A stretch of 64,000 bases of DNA. Source: Chitinophaga ginsengisegetis (GTDB lineage: Bacteria > Bacteroidota > Bacteroidia > Chitinophagales > Chitinophagaceae). The stretch covers positions 3,282,623-3,346,622 of the forward strand of contig NZ_FUZZ01000001.1 of NCBI RefSeq assembly GCF_900168065.1, written 5' to 3'. The notes under the pieces are model-generated. The model did not search any database and was not told the DNA's origin. It was given only the letters and a program-made list of their open reading frames with translations. The position numbers and the translations under genes are program-made. Below, piece by piece: positions 8,836 to 17,277 of this stretch (its first letter is position 1; the number at the start of each line of letters is the position of its first letter).

Positions 8836-8850
8836 AGTAGCTGACATATA

Positions 8851-8876
8851 AACGTCCTGCGCATCGGCAGGACGTT
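8851..8876 (+). terminator. Hairpin downstream of the quinone oxidoreductase gene
   Basis: AACGTCCTGC (8851-8860) pairs perfectly with GCAGGACGTT (8867-8876) around a 6-nt loop. There is no T run, so it may act as a transcript end-stabilising hairpin rather than a classical terminator. Confidence 0.6.
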
Positions 8877-8923
8877 ATACCAAGTAAACCATTACACTAA
8901 AATTATTGTTTCAAGATAGTAAA

Positions 8924-8954
8924 AACAAGTTGAAAACGGGGTTATTTACTTGTT
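8924..8954. promoter_or_regulatory. Inverted repeat upstream of cydA
   Basis: AACAAGT (8924-8930) and ACTTGTT (8948-8954) are perfect 7-bp arms with a 17-nt spacer, about 70 nt upstream of the cydA -7 box. A possible regulator site; no family is recognised. Confidence 0.25.
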
Positions 8955-9001
8955 AAGGTGATGATAACATTATATTTTTATCAATACATGACAAACATCA
9001 G

Positions 9002-9031
9002 TTTCATGGATATCTTCACCTGCTACCTTTG
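9002..9031 (+). promoter_or_regulatory. cydAB promoter
   Basis: TACCTTTG (9024-9031) matches the Bacteroidota -7 consensus TAnnTTTG. TTTC (9002-9005) sits 18 nt upstream in the -33 position. The cydA ATG follows 18 nt after the -7 box, so the leader is very short. Confidence 0.6.
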
Positions 9032-9049
9032 CATCAATAATCGAACATT

Positions 9050-10441
9050 ATGCCTTCAGTAGAAATACTATCCAGAATACAGTTTGCGTTTACTATTGCC
9101 TTTCACTACATCTATCCTCCGCTGAGCATAGGACTGGGCCTCTGTCTTGTGATCATGGAGGGCCTGTATCTTAAAACAGGTTTGTCGCTTTATAAAGACA
9201 TTACGCGATTTTGGATTAAGATATTTGCGTTGATCTTCGGGATCGGTGTAGCCACCGGCATTGTAATGGAATTTGAATTTGGCACCAACTGGGCCACCTA
9301 TTCGCATTACGTAGGTGACATTTTCGGAAGCGCCCTGGCGGCGGAAGGCATCTTCGCCTTTGCCATGGAATCTGCCTTCCTGGGGGTATTATTATTTGGC
9401 TGGAACCGTGTTCATAAAGGGGTTCACTTCTTTTCTACCTGCATGGTGGCGCTGGGTTCTATCTTTTCTGCATTGTGGATCGTTATTGCCAATTCCTGGC
9501 AGCAAACGCCAACAGGTTACCGTATAGAAGGACATGATCTGCAGGCACGCGCAGTAGTTACGGATTTCTGGGAAATGGTGTTTAACCCTTCTTCAGTAGA
9601 CCGGTTTTCACATGTGATCATCGGTTCCTTTCTCGCAGGCTCTTTCCTGGTGATGAGCGTTGCCGCCTGGTACATCCTGAAAAACCGCTCTGCCAAACAT
9701 GCACAAGCCATGTTTAAAGTAGGTTTGGGCGTAGCCGTAATAGCAGCACTGATGCAGCTTTTCACCGGTCACCGTTCCGCTCACTATGTGAGCAAATATC
9801 AACCCGCCAAACTGGCCGCTATGGAAGGCCATTACGATAGTTCTGCGGTAGCACCGATGTACATTGTGGGTTGGGTAGATAACAAAAATGAAAAGACAAC
9901 CGGTATAAAAATTCCCGGAGGACTTTCTTTCCTTACGCATGGCAGCTTTTCCGCCCCGGTAGAAGGGCTCAGGGCCACACCCAAAGCAGACAGGCCCGGC
10001 GCAGTGAACTTTGTGTTCCAGATGTATCACATTATGATCTCTATCGGCATGATACTCATAGCGCTTACACTCCTGGCCGTTTTCCTTTTATGGAGAAAGA
10101 AGCTGTTTAACCAGCGCTGGCTGATGATCATATTCGCGTGGGCAGTACTGCTGCCGCAAATAGCCAACCAGGTTGGATGGTATGCCGCCGAAGTGGGCCG
10201 CCAGCCCTGGGTGGTGTACAAGCTGTTGCGTACATCCGATGCGCTGTCGCGTAAGGTAACGGCCGACCAGGTAATGTTTTCACTGATATTATTTACGCTG
10301 GTGTATATGCTGCTGTTTACGTTGTTCATCTACCTGCTGACCCGGAAAATACAGCATGGACCGGATGTTTCAGAGAACGCGGAAATTGAATACGACGGCT
10401 ATTATCACGATAATATAACTTACCATCCTACTAAATTATAA
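9050..10441 (+). CDS. cydA: Cytochrome bd ubiquinol oxidase subunit I
   Basis: This 463-aa integral membrane protein is the heme-bearing, quinol-oxidising subunit of the bd-type terminal oxidase, reducing oxygen to water in the inner membrane. His19 ([13 protein letters not shown]) is the conserved axial heme ligand. The FEFGTNW and [14 protein letters not shown] segments and GRQPW (383-387) are all present. At 463 residues it is shorter than the E. coli subunit (about 520), as in homologues with a short Q-loop. It is followed 3 nt later by cydB. A consensus-type promoter precedes it. Confidence 0.96.
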   Translation: MPSVEILSRIQFAFTIAFHYIYPPLSIGLGLCLVIMEGLYLKTGLSLYKDITRFWIKIFALIFGIGVATGIVMEFEFGTNWATYSHYVGDIFGSALAAEGIFAFAMESAFLGVLLFGWNRVHKGVHFFSTCMVALGSIFSALWIVIANSWQQTPTGYRIEGHDLQARAVVTDFWEMVFNPSSVDRFSHVIIGSFLAGSFLVMSVAAWYILKNRSAKHAQAMFKVGLGVAVIAALMQLFTGHRSAHYVSKYQPAKLAAMEGHYDSSAVAPMYIVGWVDNKNEKTTGIKIPGGLSFLTHGSFSAPVEGLRATPKADRPGAVNFVFQMYHIMISIGMILIALTLLAVFLLWRKKLFNQRWLMIIFAWAVLLPQIANQVGWYAAEVGRQPWVVYKLLRTSDALSRKVTADQVMFSLILFTLVYMLLFTLFIYLLTRKIQHGPDVSENAEIEYDGYYHDNITYHPTKL

Positions 10442-10444
10442 CTC

Positions 10445-11479
10445 ATGGAAACAATTCTCGGACTGGACCTTCCCACCTGGTGGTTTTTAGTGATTGGCGG
10501 ATTGATCACCGGTTATGGTGTGCTGGATGGCTTCGACCTGGGTGCCGGTGCTTTGCACCTGTTTTTTAAAAAAGAAGAAAGCCGGCGCCTGGTGCTGAAT
10601 GCGATAGGACCGGTATGGGATGGGAACGAAGTATGGCTGGTAATTGCCGGTGGTGCATTGTTTGCCGGGTTCCCGCTGGTATACGGCGTGGTATTATCTA
10701 CCTTCTATATTCCCTTTATGTTATTCCTCGTAGCCCTCATCTTCAGGGCTATTTCAATAGAATTCAGAAGTAAGGAAACCTGGCTGTGGTGGCGCAAAAT
10801 GTGGGACATCAGTTATACTGTGTCCAGCACCGGCATCACGCTGTTGCTGGGACTGGTACTGGGCAACCTTATTCACGGCCTTCCGATTAATAAGGAACAT
10901 GAATTTACCGGTACGCTGCTCACGTTTTTTAATCCTTATGCGATACTGATTGCTTTTACCACCTTGTCGCTGTTCATGCTGCATGGCTCTATTTACCTGG
11001 TGATGAAAACGGAAAACAGGCTGTACACCAGGCTCACAGTGATTGTGAACAACTGCAGCAAGTTCTTCATTCTCTGCTTTATTCTAACGTCAATGGCTAC
11101 CCTTATTTATGTGCCGCACATGACCTTGCAGTTTAAGTCACATCCCCAGCTGTTCCTGTTGCCCATGCTGGCTGTGCTGATCCTGTTGAATATCAAAAGA
11201 AATGTAGATGCCCGCAGGTATTATACTGCTTTCCTCTATTCTTCCATTATCACGGCCTGCCTGCTCATCCTGTTTGCCGTAGGGTTATATCCCAATATTG
11301 TGATATCTACCACTGATCCGGCCTATAGCATCAGCATTTATGCAGCGGCGTCTTCTGTTAAGTCGTTGAAAATTATGCTGCTCATTGCAGCCATAGGTAC
11401 CCCGATGGTAATTGGATATACTACTTTCTTATTCTGGACATTCCGGGGTAAAGTGAAGCTGAACGAAATGAGCTATTAG
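10445..11479 (+). CDS. cydB: Cytochrome bd ubiquinol oxidase subunit II
   Basis: A 344-aa multi-spanning membrane protein, partner of CydA. The N-terminus has the family signature LITGYGVLDGFDLGAGALHLFF followed by the GPVWDGNEVWLVIAGGALFAGFP segment. Length and position directly behind cydA (3-nt gap) are as expected. No cydX-like microprotein or cydCD genes are seen nearby. A hairpin terminator follows about 40 nt after the stop. Confidence 0.96.
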   Translation: METILGLDLPTWWFLVIGGLITGYGVLDGFDLGAGALHLFFKKEESRRLVLNAIGPVWDGNEVWLVIAGGALFAGFPLVYGVVLSTFYIPFMLFLVALIFRAISIEFRSKETWLWWRKMWDISYTVSSTGITLLLGLVLGNLIHGLPINKEHEFTGTLLTFFNPYAILIAFTTLSLFMLHGSIYLVMKTENRLYTRLTVIVNNCSKFFILCFILTSMATLIYVPHMTLQFKSHPQLFLLPMLAVLILLNIKRNVDARRYYTAFLYSSIITACLLILFAVGLYPNIVISTTDPAYSISIYAAASSVKSLKIMLLIAAIGTPMVIGYTTFLFWTFRGKVKLNEMSY

Positions 11480-11517
11480 ATATCAGAAAGGTTAACAGCC
11501 ATTGGCTAAAAAAACAG

Positions 11518-11541
11518 GTCCCCGCAAGAAATTGCAGGGAC
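11518..11541 (+). terminator. Hairpin after cydAB
   Basis: An imperfect 10-bp stem (GTCCCCGCAA with TTGCAGGGAC) closes on a GAAA tetraloop. One mismatch is visible and no long T run follows. Confidence 0.6.
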
Positions 11542-11747
11542 TTACCATTTAACCTATATTCTGTACTGTAGCATTGTGTTGATGATCTCCCGAAAGTCGC
11601 CAGTTGTCGTTTTCCCGGTATCCTATCTTTTATCAGGAGATTTGTATATTTAAGACCGCCTGCTTTGATAAAAGTTTAACCGGTTTAAAAAAATTTCTGA
11701 AAATAATTCCGGGAAGCCGAAATTAGTACCCAGAATTGATTCATTCC

Positions 11748-12710
11748 ATGAACCGTATCGACCGGCTTACCGCCATTCTCATACAATTACAGGGTAAAAA
11801 AATAGTAAGGGCCTCCGAAATTGCCGACCGCTTTAATATCAGTTTAAGAACGGTATACCGGGATGTAAAAGCCCTGCAGGAAGCCGGCGTGCCTATTGGT
11901 GCGGAGGCGGGTACCGGCTATTACATCGTGGAAGGATATCACCTGCCCCCTGTAATGTTTTCCAAAGAAGAGGCGGCGGCACTCCTTACCGGGGAAAAAC
12001 TGATGGAACAGTTCAGTGACCACAGCAACCGGAAACAGTTCAGCCTGGCAATGGAAAAGATCCGTTCCGTACTCCGTGGAACAGAAAAGGACTACCTCGA
12101 ATCACTGGATGAAAACATCGCCGTATTGCGGTACCGCCCTATGGTCACGGACGCGGCCGAGTTCCCCAACCGGTTCCTCACTGATATTCAACAAGCCCTG
12201 GGCATGAACCAGGTGATCAGTATGGAATACTTTTCTTTCCAGGAAGAAGTGGCCACCCGCAGGGAAGTAGAGCCAATAGGCATTTTTCATAGCAGCGCCA
12301 ACTGGCACCTGATCGCTTTCTGCCGGCTCCGGCAGGGTTACCGGGATTTCCGGGTAGACCGTATCCGCAAATTAGCCGTGCTGCCGGCCACTTATAAGAA
12401 AAACAAACACCTCTCTTTGCAGGACTACCTGGAGCAACAGCGCAGCAGCCACAGCGAAAATACCTATCTCATTAAAATAGCGGTGGACAATGATCTGATG
12501 CGGTATGTAAGAGAGCAGAAGTACTACTATGGCCTTATGGAAGAAAAGGTAGTGGGCGATAAAACAGAGCTTACCTTCCTGCAATCCTCCCTGAATTATT
12601 TTGCCAGGTGGCTCATTATGTTTGGAAGCCGGGTGGAAGTGCTTCAGCCTGAAGAGCTCAAAACCGCTATCGGAGAGCTTGTAACAGAACTCCACGGACA
12701 TTATTTATAA
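11748..12710 (+). CDS. YafY/DeoR-type HTH regulator with WYL domain
   Basis: A 320-aa transcription regulator. The N-terminal winged helix-turn-helix (residues 1-60: ASEIADRFNISLRTVYRDVKALQEAGVPIGAEAGTGYYI) is followed by a WYL ligand-sensing domain (about 130-210) with NWHLIAFCRLRQGYRDFRVDRI, then a WCX-like C-terminus. I start at the ATG at 11748; an in-frame TTG at 11736 would add four residues. WYL regulators bind small molecules or nucleic acid ligands. It is 75 nt upstream of a DJ-1/GyrI fusion on the same strand, which is the likely target. Confidence 0.9.
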   Translation: MNRIDRLTAILIQLQGKKIVRASEIADRFNISLRTVYRDVKALQEAGVPIGAEAGTGYYIVEGYHLPPVMFSKEEAAALLTGEKLMEQFSDHSNRKQFSLAMEKIRSVLRGTEKDYLESLDENIAVLRYRPMVTDAAEFPNRFLTDIQQALGMNQVISMEYFSFQEEVATRREVEPIGIFHSSANWHLIAFCRLRQGYRDFRVDRIRKLAVLPATYKKNKHLSLQDYLEQQRSSHSENTYLIKIAVDNDLMRYVREQKYYYGLMEEKVVGDKTELTFLQSSLNYFARWLIMFGSRVEVLQPEELKTAIGELVTELHGHYL

Positions 12711-12785
12711 ATCTTGGAATGCTGCTGACATAAGGTTGTCACTCCCTGGCTGTTCTTTTGTACTGTTATCAAAAACAATACAAAT

Positions 12786-13817
12786 ATGAATAAGCTCAGC
12801 AATTGCTATGTATTCCTCTTCGACGGCTACTCCGATTGGGAACCTGCCTTGACCATGTATGGCATAGGAAGCTTTACAGATACCAACATCGTTACCTTTT
12901 CGTTTACCGGCGAAACCGTTACTTCCGGCGGACAGCTGAAGATACAGCCTCATACAAGTCTCGATGAGGCATTGAAAGCGGATATCGACCTGCTGATTCT
13001 TCCTGGTGGAGAGGCAATGGAAAATGGCTCCAATGCGGCGATCATTCCACTTGTTAAACAACTGCTGGCACAGCAAAAAACAATTGCAGCCATCTGCGGC
13101 GCCACCGTGCTGCTGGGGCAACACGGCTTCCTGGACAACATTGCCCATACCAGCAATCACCCCGAAGTATTGAAGCAACAGGCGCCCACTTATAAAGGCG
13201 CCGGTAAATACCTGGATGAACCCGCAGTAGCTGATAAACAAATTATCACTGCCAGCGGCACCGCAATGATCCCATTTGCCAAAGCCATCTATCAGCATTT
13301 TAATTTACTGGAGATAGAACCCCTGAAGTTCTGGTTTGGCTTCTTTGATCATACAGCTGTTCTTCCGGAGATGTTATCCGCAGTGCCTTTCCATTTCTTC
13401 TATCAACGCTACGAAACTAACTATGCCGGTATGCTGTCCCTCGTACGCACCGCTATTAAAGATGTATACCAGGAAGCCATCAATGCCGGGCTGGAAATAT
13501 GCGGCGCGCCTGAATGGCATTACCGCAACTTCGACGGAAAGCCGGATACAGTGTTTACCCTGGATATTGGCCTTCCGGTAACGGCGGTGAAACCGGTTTC
13601 GGCGCCGTGGCATTGCGAAACACTACCGGCCTTCAAGTGTGTAAGCATGCAACACAAAGGCCCCTGGGAGCAGCTCATCACTACGTACGAACAGCTGTTT
13701 ACAGGTATCGGTATGCTGGGCCTGCCCGTAACCGGCTACACGCGGGAACAATACCTGCGCTATAATTTTGAACAACCGGCGCAAAATATCACCAACATAC
13801 AGATTGGTGTGCTTTAA
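12786..13817 (+). CDS. DJ-1/PfpI glutamine-amidotransferase-like protein fused to a GyrI-like domain
   Basis: This 343-aa protein has two parts. Residues 1-195 are a DJ-1/PfpI fold: LLILPGGEAMENG and the nucleophile elbow AAICGATVLLGQHG with Cys104, then TSNHPEVLKQ. Residues about 200-343 are a GyrI-like/AraC-effector-binding domain (FFYQRYETNYAG...; FKCVSMQHKGPWEQLITTYEQLF; HYRNF). DJ-1 members can be glyoxalases or chaperones; GyrI-like domains bind small hydrophobic or cationic molecules. The fusion and its location behind a WYL regulator suggest small-molecule detoxification or sensing. A strong terminator follows directly. Confidence 0.8.
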   Translation: MNKLSNCYVFLFDGYSDWEPALTMYGIGSFTDTNIVTFSFTGETVTSGGQLKIQPHTSLDEALKADIDLLILPGGEAMENGSNAAIIPLVKQLLAQQKTIAAICGATVLLGQHGFLDNIAHTSNHPEVLKQQAPTYKGAGKYLDEPAVADKQIITASGTAMIPFAKAIYQHFNLLEIEPLKFWFGFFDHTAVLPEMLSAVPFHFFYQRYETNYAGMLSLVRTAIKDVYQEAINAGLEICGAPEWHYRNFDGKPDTVFTLDIGLPVTAVKPVSAPWHCETLPAFKCVSMQHKGPWEQLITTYEQLFTGIGMLGLPVTGYTREQYLRYNFEQPAQNITNIQIGVL

Positions 13818-13829
13818 CCGGTATAAACA

Positions 13830-13856
13830 TCCCCCGGTACTCCCGGGGGATTTTAA
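13830..13856 (+). terminator. Rho-independent terminator
   Basis: TCCCCCGG (13830-13837) pairs with CCGGGGGA (13843-13850) around a 5-nt loop, followed by TTTT. It ends the WYL/DJ-1-GyrI unit and argues for a separate promoter for the next gene. Confidence 0.85.
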
Positions 13857-13941
13857 CTCTTAAACAATGAAAGCCTATATCATCATGGGATGGCTGTTGC
13901 TCATCACCTTTGCTTTTGATATACAATTAACACTGAAAAAT

Positions 13942-14547
13942 ATGAGTAAACTGGATTTAACAAAGGAATTTAAACAGTACTATACCGCTGCTTTAGTGCC
14001 TGAAGTGGTTACCATAGAAAAGGGACTGTTTGTAACTGTCATAGGTAAAGGTGATCCCAATGGTCCCCTGTTCGCTGAGGTAACTGCTGCCCTGTATGCA
14101 GTGGCATATGGCATTAAGTTCAGCAGCAAGCAAAAGGGCCGCGACTTTACCGTGAGCAAGCTGGAAGGCTTCTGGTGGGTAAATGGCGATTATGCAGATC
14201 CGCGGCAGGCGCCGCGTGATCAATGGAACTATGAACTGGCCATCAGGATGCCAGACTACATTACCCGTCAGCAATTTTCGGAAGCCGTGCTTGCTGCGGA
14301 GAAAAAGAAGAAGTCTGTTTTTATCAGGCAGGTGGATTTAAAACATATAGAAGAGGGACTGAGCGTACAGCTAATGCATATTGGTCCCTATAGTGAGGAG
14401 CCGGCATCGTTGAAAAAGATGGATGACTTCATGCAGCAGCAGGGATTGCGCATGAATGGGCGGCATCATGAAATTTATTTGTCTGACTTCCGGAAAACTG
14501 CGCCGGAAAAGCTGAAAACGATATTAAGACACCCGGTGAGTAAGTAG
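13942..14547 (+). CDS. GyrI-like small-molecule-binding domain protein
   Basis: A 201-aa protein resembling stand-alone GyrI-like proteins (COG4832 type): it begins MSKLDLTKEFKQYYTA and contains the conserved FWWVNGDYADPRQAPRDQWNYELAIRMPDYI and VQLMHIGPYSEEPASLKKM segments. I use the ATG at 13942. The upstream ATG at 13867 would add 25 hydrophobic residues and lies only 11 nt after a terminator T run, leaving no room for a promoter. The role is probably ligand binding or hydrolysis of cyclic compounds; the substrate is unknown. It neighbours another GyrI domain in the preceding gene. Confidence 0.8.
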   Translation: MSKLDLTKEFKQYYTAALVPEVVTIEKGLFVTVIGKGDPNGPLFAEVTAALYAVAYGIKFSSKQKGRDFTVSKLEGFWWVNGDYADPRQAPRDQWNYELAIRMPDYITRQQFSEAVLAAEKKKKSVFIRQVDLKHIEEGLSVQLMHIGPYSEEPASLKKMDDFMQQQGLRMNGRHHEIYLSDFRKTAPEKLKTILRHPVSK

Positions 14548-14582
14548 TTGATGAGGGGCGGAGCGCATCTTACCCAAAACAG

Positions 14583-15302
14583 TTAGTCGGTTAACCCCAG
14601 CTGTATAATGGCTTGTTGTGCGGCGATCTGGCTGGCATCTTTTTTATTGAAGGCTTTGCCGCTGCAGATGAGTTCCCCGTCTACCACAGCGCCTACGGTG
14701 AAGATGCGCCGGCCGTTGTCCATCTGTTCTTCGAGGAGTTCGAATTCCAGCGTTTTGCCATTTTTATTGGCCCAGCCGTATAATTTGTTTTTGTGGTTCA
14801 TTTCCACGGTTTCCAGCAGTTCCATGTCTATATAAGGCATGATAATGCGTTTATGCACAAACTGTTGGGTTTTATTATAGCCGCGGTCGAGGTATACAGC
14901 ACCTACGAGGGCTTCGAGGGTATTGCCGAATATCTGGCTTATTTTGAGAAAGCTGTTGTATTTGTCGTAGATGGTGAGCTTGCGCAAGCCCATCTTGATA
15001 GCGATATCGTTCAGTTGTTGCCGGTTAACGATCTTGGAGCGCATCTCTGTTAAATATCCTTCTGTTTTATAGGGATATTTTTTAAAGAGGTAGTCACCCA
15101 CAATGGCGCCGAGAATAGCGTCACCGAGGTATTCCAGCCTTTCGTTGCTTTCCAGGAATTTTTCTTTACTGGAACGATGGCTCAGGGCCACTTCATAAAG
15201 GGCAAAGTTACCAGGCGGGAAGCCCAGCAGGTTGTGCAGCTCTTTATATAAGTGCCTTTTTTTGGAAACTAGTCGATATAAAAAACCTGGCAGTAAACTC
15301 AC
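14583..15302 (-). CDS. rnc: Ribonuclease III
   Basis: A double-strand-specific RNase used in rRNA processing and RNA decay. The signature NERLEYLGDAILG (residues about 53-65) and the second catalytic cluster NTLEALVGAVYLDRG are present. The C-terminal dsRNA-binding domain is at about 165-235, ending KKDASQIAAQQAIIQLG. I use GTG at 15302, which gives 239 aa and a 10-nt gap after fabF. A TTG at 15323 inside the fabF stop region is the alternative. It is the third gene of an acpP-fabF-rnc run, a common Bacteroidota order. Confidence 0.93.
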   Translation of the reverse strand: MSLLPGFLYRLVSKKRHLYKELHNLLGFPPGNFALYEVALSHRSSKEKFLESNERLEYLGDAILGAIVGDYLFKKYPYKTEGYLTEMRSKIVNRQQLNDIAIKMGLRKLTIYDKYNSFLKISQIFGNTLEALVGAVYLDRGYNKTQQFVHKRIIMPYIDMELLETVEMNHKNKLYGWANKNGKTLEFELLEEQMDNGRRIFTVGAVVDGELICSGKAFNKKDASQIAAQQAIIQLGLTD

Positions 15303-15312
15303 ACAATCAAGA

Positions 15313-16566
15313 TCAAGGAACAAATTTTTTGAAAATCACGGAAGCATTATGTCCGCCAAACCCAAAGGTGTTGGACAATGCAGCGTTTACTTCTCTCCTT
15401 TGTGCGATATTAAAAGTAAAATTCAGTTTCGGGTCTAACTGCGGGTCGTCAGTAAAGTGGTTGATCGTAGGAGGAACTATGCCATCGAGGATAGACATAA
15501 TTACGGCTATGGATTCAACGGCGCCGGCAGCCCCGAGTAAGTGCCCTGTCATGGATTTTGTAGAGCTGATGTTCATTTTATAAGCATGCTCTTCAAAAAC
15601 GCGCTGAATGGCTTTTACTTCGGCAATATCTCCCAACGGAGTGGAAGTACCGTGAACGTTGATGTAATCGATTTCGTTGGCCTGCATTTCGGCATCTGCC
15701 AAAGCGTTCCGCATTACATTTAAAGCGCCCAGTCCTTCCGGATGTGGAGCGGTGATGTGATATGCGTCTGCAGTAGCGCCGCCGCCGGCTAACTCTGCGT
15801 ATATCCTGGCGCCTCTTTCCTGTGCGTGTTCTAACGACTCCAGTACCAGTGCGCCAGCTCCTTCACCCATTACAAAACCATCGCGGTCAAGATCAAAGGG
15901 TCTGGAAGCAGTTTTTGGGTCTTCATTCCTTTCTGACAGGGCCTTCATGGCGTTGAAGCCGCCAACACAAGGCTCATTGATCACATTTTCCGATCCGCCG
16001 GTAATCACCATATCGGTTTTGCCGTAACGGATGCTGTACATTGCCTCAATAATGGCATTGGTAGCAGATGCGCAGGCTGATACAACGGAAAAATTAGGCC
16101 CCCTGAAACCGTGACGGATAGAAATATACCCGGCCGCGATATCAAGAATAAGCCTCGGAATTAGAAAAGGACTGAAGCGGGGCGTACCATCCCCTGTATG
16201 GAAATCTCTCAGCTCGTGACTGAAATTGATCATACCTCCAACACCAGTGCCCCATATCACCCCAACACGATCAGCATTGATCTTGTCTTTATTGATATTG
16301 GCGTCCAGTATCGCCTGATCTGCGGCAATTACAGCCGTCTGTGTAAAGGGGTCCATTTTACGGGCCTCTTTTTTGTCCAGGTAGTTAGCAGGATCAAAAT
16401 TTTTCAGTTCGCAAGCAAAACGGGTTTTGAACTTGGAAGCATCAAATTGCTTGATATAATCCGCGCCGGATACACCGTTCGTCAATCCGTGCCAAAAATC
16501 GGCTACAGTATTGCCGAGCGGTGTAAGAGCGCCTAAACCTGTAACGACAACTCGTCTTGGTTGCAT
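15313..16566 (-). CDS. fabF: 3-oxoacyl-[acyl-carrier-protein] synthase II
   Basis: A 417-aa condensing enzyme of type II fatty acid synthesis, extending acyl-ACP with malonyl-ACP in the cytosol. The catalytic triad is complete: Cys165 (VVSACASATN), His305 (VHGTSTPLGD) and His342 (GHLLGAAGA). The N-terminus RRVVVTGLGALTPLGN is canonical. It lies 23 nt after acpP and 10 nt before rnc, so all three are probably one transcript. Confidence 0.97.
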   Translation of the reverse strand: MQPRRVVVTGLGALTPLGNTVADFWHGLTNGVSGADYIKQFDASKFKTRFACELKNFDPANYLDKKEARKMDPFTQTAVIAADQAILDANINKDKINADRVGVIWGTGVGGMINFSHELRDFHTGDGTPRFSPFLIPRLILDIAAGYISIRHGFRGPNFSVVSACASATNAIIEAMYSIRYGKTDMVITGGSENVINEPCVGGFNAMKALSERNEDPKTASRPFDLDRDGFVMGEGAGALVLESLEHAQERGARIYAELAGGGATADAYHITAPHPEGLGALNVMRNALADAEMQANEIDYINVHGTSTPLGDIAEVKAIQRVFEEHAYKMNISSTKSMTGHLLGAAGAVESIAVIMSILDGIVPPTINHFTDDPQLDPKLNFTFNIAQRREVNAALSNTFGFGGHNASVIFKKFVP

Positions 16567-16589
16567 TAAAACAATTCTGATTAGTAGGA

Positions 16590-16826
16590 TTATTTTACAT
16601 GTTCTTCCAGGTAAGCAACTGCCTGGCCAACAGTAGTAATAGTTTCAGCTTGTTCGTCAGGAATGGAGATGTTGAATTCTTTTTCGAATTCCATAATCAG
16701 TTCTACCGTATCCAAAGAGTCAGCGCCTAAGTCATTGGTGAAGCTGGCTTCAGGAGTTACCTCGGCTTCGTCAACGCCCAATTTGTCAATGATGATCTTT
16801 TTAACTCTTGATGCAATGTCTGACAT
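16590..16826 (-). CDS. acpP: Acyl carrier protein
   Basis: A 78-aa acidic carrier protein starting [18 protein letters not shown]. Ser37 in the GADSLDT motif is the 4'-phosphopantetheine attachment site. The ATG at 16826 is chosen over upstream in-frame codons because the family starts here. It carries intermediates for FabF, encoded just downstream. A good promoter lies about 34 nt upstream. Confidence 0.97.
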   Translation of the reverse strand: MSDIASRVKKIIIDKLGVDEAEVTPEASFTNDLGADSLDTVELIMEFEKEFNISIPDEQAETITTVGQAVAYLEEHVK

Positions 16827-16859
16827 AATTTTAAGTGTTTTTGGTTTAAAACTTGACTG

Positions 16860-16889
16860 CAAAAATATAATTTTTATTGAATTGCCAAC
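16860..16889 (-). promoter_or_regulatory. acpP promoter
   Basis: On the minus strand TATTTTTG (16867-16860) matches TAnnTTTG, with GTTG (16889-16886) 18 nt upstream as the -33 element. Transcription would start about 25-30 nt before the acpP ATG. Confidence 0.6.
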
Positions 16890-16963
16890 AGATAGCCCGA
16901 ATTTTAAGGACGCTCTAACCGGGTCAATCCTACCAAACCCAATACAGTAAACATATTCATAGC

Positions 16964-16993
16964 TTTGTTAATAAAAGAATTTATATATTTTTG
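16964..16993 (+). promoter_or_regulatory. Candidate distal promoter for the RND operon
   Basis: TTTG (16964-16967), an 18-nt spacer and TATTTTTG (16986-16993) match the Bacteroidota promoter. It lies about 285 nt upstream of the first efflux gene. Confidence 0.5.
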
Positions 16994-17181
16994 ATACTGG
17001 TTGGATTACAGATTTGCATATTTTACCACAAAAGTCGCCTTTTTCGGGACAATTACGCCATTCTCTGAAATCCAAAACATATAAATCTTAAAATATCTCC
17101 ATTCAACCGGCTATTTAGCCACTTATCTAAAGCATTAACGCTATTTAACAGTTGCCCGGAGCATTCAGCCTCCTCAATGCG

Positions 17182-17189
17182 TAAATTTG
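17182..17189 (+). promoter_or_regulatory. Candidate proximal -7 box for the RND operon
   Basis: TAAATTTG matches TAnnTTTG exactly, about 90 nt upstream of the first efflux gene. No clear -33 element is seen at the right distance. Confidence 0.35.
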
Positions 17190-17277
17190 TCCGGCTTGTG
17201 AGATAGTATCCCTTTAGGAGCCTGTTTCTCTGTTATGAATCAGTAGCAAAAAGTTAGAAAAACACATATAAAAAGAT

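Larger units (their letters stand above)
16827..17277. other. Divergent promoter region between acpP and the RND operon
   Basis: This 451-nt AT-rich region contains no gene. It carries one promoter for acpP on the minus strand and two candidate -7 boxes for the RND operon on the plus strand (listed separately). The plus-strand leader from the first of these would be about 280 nt. I see no riboswitch fold in it. Confidence 0.6.

Noticed and set aside
13867..13941. Signal-peptide-like N-terminal extension of the second GyrI-like protein
   Set aside because: The upstream ATG lies 11 nt after a terminator T run with no room for a promoter, and the family starts at the internal ATG at 13942.
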